From contig NZ_BPQJ01000024.1 in the NCBI RefSeq assembly GCF_022179185.1, positions 44,074-108,073 on the forward strand: a stretch of DNA of 64,000 nt, given 5' to 3'. The DNA is from Methylobacterium frigidaeris (GTDB lineage Bacteria > Pseudomonadota > Alphaproteobacteria > Rhizobiales > Beijerinckiaceae). Of the stretch, positions 52,455-61,162 are shown one piece after another; within the stretch, counting starts at the first letter, position 1, and every line of letters begins with the position of its first letter. The position numbers and the translations under genes were made by a program. A model generated the notes under the pieces. The model saw nothing but the letters and a program-made list of their open reading frames with translations. It did no database searches and was not told where the DNA came from.

Positions 52455-52577
52455 TAATACCGCCGCACCTTCGAACGGACGCGTTCGAAGGCGCCAGGCA
52501 AGCCCGAACGGGCGCCGGCGCTGATGCGCCGGTCGCCTTCGCATCGACCGTGTCGATGCGAAGGCGCGAGGGTATAA
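52455..52577. repeat. MITE-like palindromic repeat, copy 2
   Basis: A 123-base element matching the repeat at 23052-23173 in the same orientation. It has TAATACCGCCGC at the left end and GGCGCGAGGGTATAA at the right, and the inner hairpin is cleaner here: GCCTTCGCATCGA with TCGATGCGAAGGC as a perfect 13-base dyad. The two copies are about 29 kb apart, both intergenic. Confidence 0.8.
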
Positions 52578-52806
52578 CCGATTGCGGGATGCCGCGGCCG
52601 CAAGGATTGCTCGATCGTGATGGGAGTGGGATTGCCCCGTTTCCGTGGGTCTTGCTCACTCTGCGTGGATCAGGCGGCCAGAACCATGCGGTGCATCACC
52701 ATGAGAGCGAGCACGGCTCGTAATGGTCGGCGATCCAGTCGATCTCGGCCACGATCGGTTGCTCGGGCGAGACGTTGAGGAACTGGGTACGCCAGCCCGA
52801 GCAGGC

Positions 52807-53049
52807 ATCGAGCCGTCCGCCGGCAGCTACGACAATGCCCTCGCGGAAACGATCGACGGCCTGCTCGAGGCGCAAGCGATCCATCGCGCGGGCCGTGGCT
52901 CTCCTTCGAGGCGGTCGAGTATGCCACCGTGGAGGGGGTCGACGGGCCCAACCACCATCGCCTGCTCGCGCCGATCGGCAATCGTCCCTCCCGCCGTGGC
53001 CGAAGCGCGTTATCGGGCCAACCTCGGCGACCAAGCCCTGGCCGTCTGA
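52807..53049 (+). pseudogene. IS3-family transposase (OrfB) C-terminal remnant
   Basis: The + frame gives GIEPSAG-SYDNALAETIDGLLEAQ, the characteristic C-terminal part of IS3 OrfB (DDE region after the last Asp). The match continues in other frames (FEAVEYATVEGVDGPNHHRL, then VPPAVAEARYRANL), so there are at least two frameshifts and a small deletion before SYDN. It is not functional. Confidence 0.7.
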
Positions 53050-53142
53050 CCCAGGACAAGCAATCCTCGAGAAACCCGGAGCGGTTCAGGATCCGGAGAT
53101 CGTCGTCCTCACGGTCGGCGGGACAGGCCTCGGCGAAGCGGA

Positions 53143-53475
53143 TCAAGGGCCCGCGAGCAAGCTCAATCGGGTGAGCAGCGTGTAGCTCGCCTCCGCGGTC
53201 ATGATCGCGACGAAGATCAGGATCGCCGTCGGCGGAACCAGGATCGCGTAGATCAGCGCCAGCCGCTCCCAGGCGAGATGCATGAACACCGCCACGATCA
53301 ATCCCGCTTTCACGAACATGAAAAGCAGGATCAGAGACCAGCGCACGGCGCCTTGAACGTGAAAATAGTCAATGAGATAGGAGCAGGCACTCAGCACGAA
53401 CAACCAGCCCCAGACGAGCAGGTAGAGCCGGATCGAGTGGCCGTGATCGGTCCCGTGGCCCGCGACGGGGTGCAT
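53143..53475 (-). CDS. Cytochrome c oxidase subunit IV-family protein
   Basis: A 110-residue membrane protein with three helices: LYLLVWGWLFVLSACSYLI, WSLILLFMFVKAGLIVAVFM and LIYAILVPPTAILIFVAIM. The FVKAGLIVAVFMHL motif in the second helix is typical of bacterial COX4 proteins. It is the last gene of the cox operon, following subunit III by nine bases. It stabilises the oxidase complex. Confidence 0.9.
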   Translation of the reverse strand: MHPVAGHGTDHGHSIRLYLLVWGWLFVLSACSYLIDYFHVQGAVRWSLILLFMFVKAGLIVAVFMHLAWERLALIYAILVPPTAILIFVAIMTAEASYTLLTRLSLLAGP

Positions 53476-53484
53476 GCCGTCCTC

Positions 53485-54207
53485 CTACCAAAGATAGAAC
53501 AGCGCAAAGATAAAAACCCAGACAAGATCGACGAAGTGCCAATAGAGGCCAGCGATCTCGACATTCTCGTATCGTCCGCGTTGGCTGGTGAAGAAACCGC
53601 GCCGTCCCACGTCGAAATCGCCCCGCCACACCTTGCGGGCGATGGTGATCAGGACGATGACGCCGATGGTGACGTGGGTTCCGTGGAAGCCGGTGATCAT
53701 GAAGAAGGTCGAGCCGAACTGGTGTGCCCCCCAGGGGTTCGTCCAGGGCCGGACGCCCTCGTGGATCAGCTTCGTCCACTCGAAGGCCTGCATGCCGACG
53801 AAGGTCGCGCCGAGGAAAGCTGTCACGAGCATCAGCAGGGCCGTGGCGCGGCGGTTCCGCCTGTAGCCGTGGGCGACCGCCATCGCCATCGTGCCGCTGC
53901 TCGAGATGAGAACGAAGGTCATGATCGCGATCAGGATCAGGGGCAGCTCGGTGCCGCCGATCTCCAAGGCGAAGACCTTGCTGGGGTTCGGCCAGGGCAC
54001 CGTGGTCGACATGCGCACGGTCATGTAGCCGACCAGGAAGCAGCCGAACACGAAGGTGTCGCTGAGCAGGAAGATCCACATCATGGCCTTGCGCCACGAG
54101 GCCCCCGCGAAGGCCTGACGGTCGGCCGCCCATTCGCCGGAGAAGCGCCGCCATCGGCTCGGCGGGCCATTGGCGGTCGAGAGGGGGCGGAGAACGGTCT
54201 CTGTCAT
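53485..54207 (-). CDS. Cytochrome c oxidase subunit III
   Basis: A 240-residue COX3 protein. FAGASWRKAMMWIFLLSDTF and the C-terminal helices HQFGSTFFMITGFHGTHVTIG and YWHFVDLVWVFIFALFYLW are hallmark COX3 segments. I start at ATG 54207 (MTETVLRP). It follows a shorter subunit-III-like protein encoded upstream in the same operon, so this oxidase has two such polypeptides. Confidence 0.93.
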   Translation of the reverse strand: MTETVLRPLSTANGPPSRWRRFSGEWAADRQAFAGASWRKAMMWIFLLSDTFVFGCFLVGYMTVRMSTTVPWPNPSKVFALEIGGTELPLILIAIMTFVLISSSGTMAMAVAHGYRRNRRATALLMLVTAFLGATFVGMQAFEWTKLIHEGVRPWTNPWGAHQFGSTFFMITGFHGTHVTIGVIVLITIARKVWRGDFDVGRRGFFTSQRGRYENVEIAGLYWHFVDLVWVFIFALFYLW

Positions 54208-54227
54208 GATGCGTCGTCCCGATTCTG

Positions 54228-54932
54228 TCAGGCCGGCGGCCGGCACAGGACATCGATCAGACCCGACCACGGCGTCCGGAACAGGATGCCGAAGGCAACG
54301 AGCCAGATCACCAGCAGGGCATCCCAGTAGAGGGTACACAGCCCGATGCTCCGGGCTAGGCGCGCGGGCGACCCCGTCCACGCCGCGCCGACGGCGATCC
54401 GCGCGAGGGCCGCGAGCCCGCCCGCGAGGTGCAGCCCATGCAGCAGCGTGATCAAGACGAAGAAGGAGCCGGCCGCATCGGCCGTACGGCCGGCCTCCGC
54501 CTCCCAGATCAGCCTCCAGGCGAGGCCCTGCCCGCCGAGGAAGACGAGGCTTGCCGCCACGGCGGCGAGCAGAGTCGCGTGCGCCTCGTCCTCCGCCCCA
54601 CGGCGCGCCGCCCGGCCGGCCCGATGAAGCAGAAGGCTCGCCAGCCCGAGAAAGCCGGTCGTGAGCCAGAGGAGCCGCGGATCGAGAGGGATTCCGGTGC
54701 TGCCCGGCGGCACGCGCATGCCGTAGGCCGCGACGAGCAGCGCGAAGAGCAGGCCGACTACCGCAAGAAAGATCCCGAGGGCTAGCTTCGCCGCCAGCTC
54801 GGTCCCTCCATCCGGCGGCAGGGTGAGGGACGGGCCCGCGCTCAGCCAGGGCTTGGCGGCCAGGTGCTGCCGGGCGAGCCAGCGCCCCGAAACGGCGCCG
54901 AGGCCCGCGAGGTAGAGGAGGACGAGACTCAC
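54228..54932 (-). CDS. Cytochrome c oxidase subunit III-like protein
   Basis: A 234-residue, mostly hydrophobic protein with six or seven helices, including SFFVLITLLHGLHLAGGLAA and LYWDALLVIWLVAFGILF, which are COX3-like. It is shorter and more diverged than the next gene. The start is GTG 54932, overlapping the subunit I stop. A similar pair of III-like genes is known in the coxMNOP alternative oxidase of Bradyrhizobium, as I recall. It may be a second structural subunit of the same enzyme. Confidence 0.8.
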   Translation of the reverse strand: MSLVLLYLAGLGAVSGRWLARQHLAAKPWLSAGPSLTLPPDGGTELAAKLALGIFLAVVGLLFALLVAAYGMRVPPGSTGIPLDPRLLWLTTGFLGLASLLLHRAGRAARRGAEDEAHATLLAAVAASLVFLGGQGLAWRLIWEAEAGRTADAAGSFFVLITLLHGLHLAGGLAALARIAVGAAWTGSPARLARSIGLCTLYWDALLVIWLVAFGILFRTPWSGLIDVLCRPPA

Positions 54933-56695
54933 GGCGCAACTCCCGCGGTGTGGCTCGGCTGATTCTGGGGCACGAAGTCCTCCGCTGCCCCCGGCACGCT
55001 GTAATCGTAGGGCCAGCGATAGACGACCGGCAGGCGAGCGCCCCAGTTGCCGTGCCGCGGCGGCGTGTCGGGAGTTTGCCACTCCAGGGTGGTGGCGTGC
55101 CACGGATTGCCGCCGGCCGGCACGCCATGCCAGAGGCTGCGGATCAGGTTCACCACGAACACCACCTGGGCCGCGCCGACGACGAGGGCCACCACGCTGA
55201 TGAAGGCGTTGAGGGACGCGGCCGAGGCCGGGATGAAGCCGAGCCCTGTGATCTCGAAGTACCGCCGCGGAACGCCGAGCAGTCCGAGATAGTGCATCGG
55301 GAAGAAGATCAGGTAGGCGCCCAGGAACGTCACCCAGAAGTGCAACCGGCCGAGCCGCTCGTCGAGCATCCGGCCGGTCACCTTGGGGTACCAGTGATAG
55401 ATCCCACCGAAGATCACGAGGATCGGGGCGACCCCCATGACCATGTGGAAATGGGCGACGACGAACAGCGTGTCCGACAACGGCACATCGACCACCACGT
55501 TGCCGAGAAAGAGGCCAGTCAGTCCCCCGTTCAGGAAGGTGACGATGAAGGCGATCGCGAACAGCATCGGAACGGTCAGGTGGATGTCCCCGCGCCAGAG
55601 CGTCAACACCCAATTGTAAACCTTGATGGCGGTCGGAACTGCGATGATCAATGTCGTGGTTGCAAAGAAAAATCCGAAATACGGATTCATGCCGCTCACG
55701 TACATATGGTGCGCCCAGACGACGAAGCTGAGCGCGCCGATGGCGATGATCGCCCAGACCATCATGCGGTACCCGAATATGTTCTTGCGCGCATGGGTGC
55801 TGATCAGATCGGAGACGATGCCGAAGGCGGGAAGCGCGACGATGTAGACCTCGGGATGACCGAAGAACCAGAACAGGTGCTGGAACAGGATCGGCGTGCC
55901 GCCGCCGTAGTGCAGGCGCTGGCCAGCCTCGATGATCATCGGCATGAAGAAGCTGGTGCCGAGCAGCCGGTCGAGGAGCATCATGACGGCACCGACGAAC
56001 AGGGCCGGGAAGGCGAGCAGCGCCAGGACCGTCGCGGTGAAGATGCCCCAGATCGTGAGGGGCATGCGCATCAGCGTCATGCCGGGCGCGCGCGCCTGCA
56101 GCACGGTCACCACGTAGTTCACGCCCCCCATGGTGAAGCCGATGATGAACAGGATGAGCGAGGCGAGCATCAGCACGATGCCCCATCCCTGGCCCGGGGT
56201 GCCCGAGAGGATGGCCTGCGGCGGATAGAGGGTCCAGCCGGCCCCGGTCGGCCCTCCCGGCGCGAAGAAGCTCGCCACCAGCACCAGCACGGCGAGAAGA
56301 TAGATCCAGTAGCTCAGCATGTTCACATACGGAAACACCATATCCCGCGCGCCGATCATCAGCGGGATGAGGTAATTGCCGAAGCCTCCGAGGAATACGG
56401 CGGTGAGGAGATAAACCACCATGATCATCCCGTGCATGGTAATGATCTGATAGTATTCGGCCGGCCCGATGAACGAAAAGAGGCCCGGAAATCCGAGCTG
56501 GAGCCGGATCAGCCAGGACAGGATGAGGGCAACGAAGCCGATCGCCAGGGCGGTGCCGGAGTACTGGATGGCGATGACCTTGGCGTCCTGGCTGAAGACG
56601 TAGCGCGTCAGCCAGCTGTGCGGATGGTAGAGTTCTGCCTCGTCCGGCTCCGAACCTGGGAAGGGGCCGGCGGCCCCGATCGGCGTGTCGACCAT
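54929..56695 (-). CDS. Cytochrome c oxidase subunit I (heme-copper, A-type)
   Basis: A 588-residue subunit I with about 12 to 14 helices. Visible ligands: His88 (ITMHGM) for the low-spin heme; His280 and the cross-linked Tyr284 in GHPEVYI; the HH pair in WAHHMYVSG for CuB; and HFH in VAHFHMVMG for the hemes. The Glu in HPEVY marks an A-type proton pathway. It reduces oxygen to water and pumps protons. Operon order is II, I, III-like, III, IV. Confidence 0.96.
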   Translation of the reverse strand: MVDTPIGAAGPFPGSEPDEAELYHPHSWLTRYVFSQDAKVIAIQYSGTALAIGFVALILSWLIRLQLGFPGLFSFIGPAEYYQIITMHGMIMVVYLLTAVFLGGFGNYLIPLMIGARDMVFPYVNMLSYWIYLLAVLVLVASFFAPGGPTGAGWTLYPPQAILSGTPGQGWGIVLMLASLILFIIGFTMGGVNYVVTVLQARAPGMTLMRMPLTIWGIFTATVLALLAFPALFVGAVMMLLDRLLGTSFFMPMIIEAGQRLHYGGGTPILFQHLFWFFGHPEVYIVALPAFGIVSDLISTHARKNIFGYRMMVWAIIAIGALSFVVWAHHMYVSGMNPYFGFFFATTTLIIAVPTAIKVYNWVLTLWRGDIHLTVPMLFAIAFIVTFLNGGLTGLFLGNVVVDVPLSDTLFVVAHFHMVMGVAPILVIFGGIYHWYPKVTGRMLDERLGRLHFWVTFLGAYLIFFPMHYLGLLGVPRRYFEITGLGFIPASAASLNAFISVVALVVGAAQVVFVVNLIRSLWHGVPAGGNPWHATTLEWQTPDTPPRHGNWGARLPVVYRWPYDYSVPGAAEDFVPQNQPSHTAGVAP

Positions 56696-56707
56696 GGCAC
56701 CGTCCTC

Positions 56708-57550
56708 TCAGCGGTCGTCGGCGACGTGACGGCGAAGGGCAGCGTCGCGGGGCGCCCGCTCCGGGCGGGCGGCGAAGTTCGAGAAAGTTCTCTGCTGGTC
56801 GAGCCAGGACCGGTACTGGGGCTCCGGCTCCACGACGACGCGGCCCCGCATCGCGTAGTGGTTGACGCCGCACACTTCGTTGCAAATCGCCTCGAAGGTG
56901 CCGGTCCGGGTCGGCGTGAACCAGAAGTAGGTCACCACCCCCGGGATGATGTCCATCTTGGCCCGGAACTCGGGAACGTAGAAGTCGTGCACCACGTCGA
57001 AGGAGCGCAGCAGGGCTTTCACCGGCCGCCCCAGGGGCAGGTGCAGGTCATCGCCATCGATGATGACGTCGTCTTTGCCCGCCGGGTCGTGCGGGGCGAG
57101 ACCCAGCGGGTTCTCGTCACTGACGAACTCCGTTGCGGCGGCTCCGAGGCGCCCGTCGGCGCCCGGTAGGCGGTAGCTCCAGCGCCATTGCTGGGCGACG
57201 ATCTCAACCTCCGCGGCATCGGCCGGGACCTGCACGAACTGCGCCCAGACGGCGAGGCCCGGGGCCAGCATCGCGGCGACGCCGATTGCGGTGACGGCCG
57301 TGAGCCAGCCCTCCAGCCGCCGGCTCTCCGGCTCGTAGGCGGCCTGCTGCCCGGGACGGTGCCGGAAGCGGGCGACGCAGTAGGCGACGAACAGAACCAG
57401 GATCGTGAAGACCGCGCCGGTGATCCAGAACGTGATGATCAGCGTCGTGTCGATGTAACCCCAGTTCGATGCGATCGGGGTCCACCACCACGGGCTCAGG
57501 AGATGGAAAGCGATCGAGCCGAGGGCGATCAGCACGAGGATGAGCGCCAT
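56708..57550 (-). CDS. Cytochrome c oxidase subunit II
   Basis: A 280-residue subunit II with N-terminal hydrophobic segments (about 2-18, 38-60 and 78-97) and a periplasmic cupredoxin domain. The CuA site is complete: His188, then Cys223, Cys227, His231 and Met234 in CNEVCGVNHYAM. The QQWRWSY segment is the aromatic electron-entry region. There is no fused cytochrome c domain. I start at ATG 57550 with a nearby AGGAGA site; an earlier TTG would add 11 residues. Confidence 0.95.
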   Translation of the reverse strand: MALILVLIALGSIAFHLLSPWWWTPIASNWGYIDTTLIITFWITGAVFTILVLFVAYCVARFRHRPGQQAAYEPESRRLEGWLTAVTAIGVAAMLAPGLAVWAQFVQVPADAAEVEIVAQQWRWSYRLPGADGRLGAAATEFVSDENPLGLAPHDPAGKDDVIIDGDDLHLPLGRPVKALLRSFDVVHDFYVPEFRAKMDIIPGVVTYFWFTPTRTGTFEAICNEVCGVNHYAMRGRVVVEPEPQYRSWLDQQRTFSNFAARPERAPRDAALRRHVADDR

Positions 57551-57592
57551 CTGTCGTCTCCTGCGCGCAGGGGTGAGACGCAATCGGCGGCG

Positions 57593-58384
57593 TCAGGGCG
57601 CGACCGCCCGCCGATAGAGATGCCAGGTCGCGTGGCCGAGGATCGGCAACACGAGCGCGAGGCCGACGAAGAGCGGCACCATCCCGAGCACCAGGAGACC
57701 CGCGACGACGAGCCCCCAGGTGATCATGGTGCGCGGGTTCTCACGGAGCAGCGCCGCCGACGTCTCGATCGCCGTCCCGGCATCGACGCCGCGGTCGATG
57801 ATCAGCGGGAAGGACACGGCGCTCACCGCGAGCGCGATCAGCGAGAAGGCCGCGCCCACCAGGTTGCCGATCACGATCAGCATCCATCCGCGCGGCGTGG
57901 TCAGTACCGCCTCGGCGAAGGCAAATGCGGAATGATATGTCTCCGATCCGAACAGCGCCCAGTACAGCTCCATGGCGGCGATGATCCAGGCGACAAAGAT
58001 CAGCATCAGGACAAGTCCGACCGCAAGGATCGACCTCGCGTGGCGACCGGTCAGCAGGGCGAAGGGCCGGGTTCCAGCCAGAGGAAGGCCTCGCTCCCGC
58101 TGCCGGCTCAACTCGTAGAGGCCGATCGCCGCGAACGGGCCTATCAGCGCGAAACCGGAGGCCAGCGGGAAGATGATCGGGAGGAGGTCGCTTTCGAAGG
58201 TTGCCGCCGCGATGATGACGCCGGCAACCGGGTAGATCGCGATCAGGAACAGCACGTGCGTCGGCAGGACCATGAAGTCCTCGACCCCCTTCAGCAAGGC
58301 TGCCTTGAGGTCGGTGACCTCGATCCTTCGTAGGTTCGGTCGCGCCACCACCAAGCGTGTGGACGCAGCATGGGATAGTGCCAT
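57593..58384 (-). CDS. DUF2189 membrane protein
   Basis: A 263-residue protein with about six transmembrane helices and a hydrophilic N-terminus (ARPNLRRIEVTDLKAALLKG), followed by DFMVLPTHVLFLIAIYPVAG and SGFALIGPFAAIGLYELSRQ, both typical of DUF2189. It is only 42 bases upstream of the subunit II start and probably heads the cox operon. Its function is unknown; genes of this family are often found next to terminal oxidase genes, which suggests a role in assembly or membrane adaptation. Confidence 0.85.
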   Translation of the reverse strand: MALSHAASTRLVVARPNLRRIEVTDLKAALLKGVEDFMVLPTHVLFLIAIYPVAGVIIAAATFESDLLPIIFPLASGFALIGPFAAIGLYELSRQRERGLPLAGTRPFALLTGRHARSILAVGLVLMLIFVAWIIAAMELYWALFGSETYHSAFAFAEAVLTTPRGWMLIVIGNLVGAAFSLIALAVSAVSFPLIIDRGVDAGTAIETSAALLRENPRTMITWGLVVAGLLVLGMVPLFVGLALVLPILGHATWHLYRRAVAP

Positions 58385-59086
58385 CGCGCATCCTCCGAAA
58401 GGGAAGACCCGACGCGCAATCTCACCTGAATTCGCTTCGATTTCAGGTCTGCTGTCGAGCTTTCGAGCGTGGCTGATGAATGAATACCACTTTTCACCAG
58501 TCCTGTCGCCCGGTTTTTACGACAGTTCTCGATCGATCACATCTCTTGCGTCACGGGCGGTGAGACCTTGGCGATTGTGGGGCCAGCTCCGGCGTCGCGC
58601 TCGCCCGCCCGGGAGTTCGCGGCCGAGGGATGGGACCGCCTCCGCGTCGAAGGCCCGGACGTGATCGACGACGACCACCGCGGAGGGGCCGAGCTTCTCC
58701 GAGCGAGAGACGCGAGCGTGAGAGACGCGAGCACACACGAGGCTCGAATGCAGGCGGATTGCCACCGCTCCGTCTGCTCGGAGTTGAGAGCACCTGATAG
58801 CACCCAGTCGTGGCGTTGCCTGGTTCGCCGGTGCGCTCGAATATCGCCCGATGAGTCCCCTCACTGCCTCCTGCTGCTCGCCCGCCCGCCAGCTTCCACC
58901 AGGGCCAGCACCATGTCGCCGCGCCATCGGAAGTGTCCTACGGATTCATCCGCGGGAACGCGGCCTTTGTCGTCCCGGTTCGCCTCATCGCAGTCCCGAC
59001 CATCATCACCGCGAGAGCGTGAGGCCGGCAGGGCTGTCCCGCTTCGAGGCCGGCTCTCGCACCTCAGCCGACGGGAGAAGAAGGCG
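58385..59086. other. Gene-free region, no recognised content
   Basis: About 700 bases upstream of the cox operon (likely containing its promoter) and before the dehydrogenase pseudogene. Open frames exist on both strands, but none shows a domain or coding-like composition. A 13-base tandem-like direct repeat, GAGAGACGCGAGC, occurs at 58705 and 58720. The mixture looks like decayed coding DNA. Confidence 0.4.
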
Positions 59087-59468
59087 ATGCGAGCCCTGGT
59101 TTGACATGGGAAGGAAGACATCCGCTGCGACACCGTCGCCGATCCGGACATCGAGGATGGCCGCCACGTCATCACGCTCACGAGCTGCGCGATCTGCGGC
59201 TCGGACCTGCACCTGTTCCACAACTTCATCCCCGCCATGCTCCCCGGCGACGTCGTGGGTCACGAGACCATGGGCGAGGTCGTCGAAACGCGGCGCGGGC
59301 TCAATGGCGAGCTGGAGAAGGGCGACCGCGTCGTGGTGCCGTTCACCTCTGCGGCGAGGGCGATCAGGCCAAGCGCGGCGACTCTTCCGTCTGCCAGAGA
59401 AGCAACCGCAAGAGGCAACTCGCCGACAAGGTCTTCGGCCACACCACCACCAGCCTGTTCGGCTATGA
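59087..59468 (+). pseudogene. Zinc-dependent alcohol/formaldehyde dehydrogenase remnant
   Basis: The frame from ATG 59087 reads M-R-A-L-V, then TGA at 59102, then HGKEDIRCDTVADPDI, CAICGSDLHLFHNF and GHETMGEVVETRR, the N-terminal catalytic domain of glutathione-independent formaldehyde dehydrogenase-like enzymes. The TGA replaces the Trp of the usual RALVWHG. After PFT at about 59350 the match continues in another frame (SVCQRSN, KVFGHTTTSLFGYE) and stops at about 59468; the cofactor domain is absent. It is a nonsense- and frameshift-disrupted, truncated gene. Confidence 0.8.
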
Positions 59469-59725
59469 ACCCGCCTTCCGGGTCCATCTGGTGACGACCC
59501 GGCAATTCCTGCTGTTGTTCTGCATCACGCAGGTCCGGCCCCTCAAAGGCATGCTGATCGCCAGTCGGTACGCCCAACAAGCCGAAGAGACCCGGTTCAG
59601 GCTGCAGAAGCCTCAGCCTCGGCCGTCAGTCGGGGGTTGGACCGGCAGCAAAGCCTATGAACCTCCCTCGATGAGCGCGCGAAAAACCACACCAAGAGAC
59701 GTGAAGGCCGGCTTCACCGTGGGAG

Positions 59726-61159
59726 ATGCGTGTCGTGTTTGATCAATATGACGCCCTGCTGCTGGCCCGCTTCCAGTTTGCCTTCACCGTCTCGTTCCAC
59801 TTCATTTTCCCCGCGTTCTCGATCGGGCTCGCGAGTTATCTTGCCGTGCTCGAGGGCCTGTGGCTGTGGACCAAGCACGAGGTCTACCTGAACCTGTTCA
59901 AGTACTGGCTGAAGATCTTCGCGCTGGCCTTCGCCATGGGCGTGGTCTCCGGAATTGTCATGTCCTACCAGTTCGGTACGAACTGGTCGGTGTTCTCCGA
60001 CAAGGTCGGCCCCGTCATCGGCCCACTCATGGCCTATGAGGTGATGACCGCCTTCTTCCTGGAGGCCGGGTTCCTCGGGGTGATGCTGTTCGGCATGACC
60101 CGCGTTGGTCCTCGGCTGCACTTTGTCGCCACGCTCGCGGTGGCTACCGGCACCTTCATCTCGGCGTTCTGGATCCTCTCGGCCAATTCCTGGATGCAGA
60201 CGCCGGTCGGCTACGCGGTCAACGCGGCCGGCCAGTTCGTGCCGGAGAACTGGCTGACGATCATCTTCAACCCCTCGTTCCCCTACCGGCTCGTCCATAC
60301 GGTGTTCGCTGCCTATCTCACCACGGCGCTGGTGGTCGGGGGGGTCGGCGCCTGGCACCTGCTGCGGGAGCGGTCCAATCCCGGTGCCAGGGTCATGTTC
60401 TCGATGGCCATGGGCATGATCGCCCTGGTCGCGCCGCTTCAGATCCTGGCCGGCGACATGCACGGCCTCAACACCCTGGAGCACCAGCCCACCAAGGTCA
60501 TGGCCATGGAGGGACACTTCGAGAGCCACCCGGAGGGCGCGCCGCTGATCCTGTTCGGCATTCCCGATCAGCAGGCCGGAACCGTCCGTGACGCGATCTC
60601 GATCCCCAAGGTTTCCTCCCTGATCCTCAGGCACGAGCTCAACGCGCCGATGAAGGGCCTGGACACGATCGATCGGGCCAACTGGCCCTATGTGCCGGTG
60701 GTGTTCTGGTCGTTCCGCATCATGGTCGGTCTCGGCATGCTGATGCTGGCCTTGGGGACGCTCAGTCTGCTCGCACGATTCCGTGGCGGGCTCTATACGT
60801 GGCGCCCGCTGCACTGGTTTGCCCTGGCCATGGCTCCTGCCGGGTTCGTGGCCGTGATCGCCGGCTGGGTGACGACAGAAGCCGGTCGCCAGCCCTTCAC
60901 CGTCTACGGCCTCTTGCGTACTGCGGCTTCCGCATCGCCGCTGGAGGCGCCGGCGGTTGCAGCCTCGCTCCTGGCGTTCATCGTGGTCTACTTCATCGTG
61001 TTCGGGGCCGGGACCGGCTACATTCTCAAGCTGATGAGGCATGCCCCGCATTCCGGTGAGAGCGGCCCGGAGGCAGGCCCGGACGGGCTGATCCGGACGG
61101 CGGGCATCACACCGGCCCCAGCCGTCAATCCGGCCCGCACTCTCGGAGCGGAGGTCTGA
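59726..61159 (+). CDS. cydA: Cytochrome bd-type (cyanide-insensitive) quinol oxidase subunit I
   Basis: A 477-residue CydA/CioA protein. FQFAFTVSFHFIFPAFSIGL contains the heme ligand His25; GRQPFTVYGLLRT is the conserved GRQP motif with Phe where many have Trp. The periplasmic Q loop (around MKGLDTIDRANWPYVPVVFW) is short, which places it in the CIO subgroup and not the long-loop E. coli bd-I type. About nine helices are visible. It oxidises ubiquinol and reduces oxygen without proton pumping, giving a low-oxygen or cyanide/sulphide-tolerant branch. Confidence 0.94.
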   Translation: MRVVFDQYDALLLARFQFAFTVSFHFIFPAFSIGLASYLAVLEGLWLWTKHEVYLNLFKYWLKIFALAFAMGVVSGIVMSYQFGTNWSVFSDKVGPVIGPLMAYEVMTAFFLEAGFLGVMLFGMTRVGPRLHFVATLAVATGTFISAFWILSANSWMQTPVGYAVNAAGQFVPENWLTIIFNPSFPYRLVHTVFAAYLTTALVVGGVGAWHLLRERSNPGARVMFSMAMGMIALVAPLQILAGDMHGLNTLEHQPTKVMAMEGHFESHPEGAPLILFGIPDQQAGTVRDAISIPKVSSLILRHELNAPMKGLDTIDRANWPYVPVVFWSFRIMVGLGMLMLALGTLSLLARFRGGLYTWRPLHWFALAMAPAGFVAVIAGWVTTEAGRQPFTVYGLLRTAASASPLEAPAVAASLLAFIVVYFIVFGAGTGYILKLMRHAPHSGESGPEAGPDGLIRTAGITPAPAVNPARTLGAEV

Positions 61160-61162
61160 GCC

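Larger units (their letters stand above)
52419..53142. other. Gene-free scar: MITE copy 2 and IS3 remnant
   Basis: A 724-base stretch between the aminotransferase gene and the 3' end of the cox operon. It contains the MITE-like repeat (52455-52577) and a decayed IS3 OrfB fragment (52807-53049). The piece at 52578-52806 has no recognised content. No intact gene is visible. Confidence 0.5.

Noticed and set aside
52578..52806. Minus-strand peptide containing PEQPIVAEIDWIADHYEPCS
   Set aside because: It looks locally coding-like but is short and without a match I recognise; left unannotated within the scar.
58705..58732. Two copies of a 13-base repeat, considered as a CRISPR or iteron array
   Set aside because: Only two copies separated by two bases; no array or replication-origin context.
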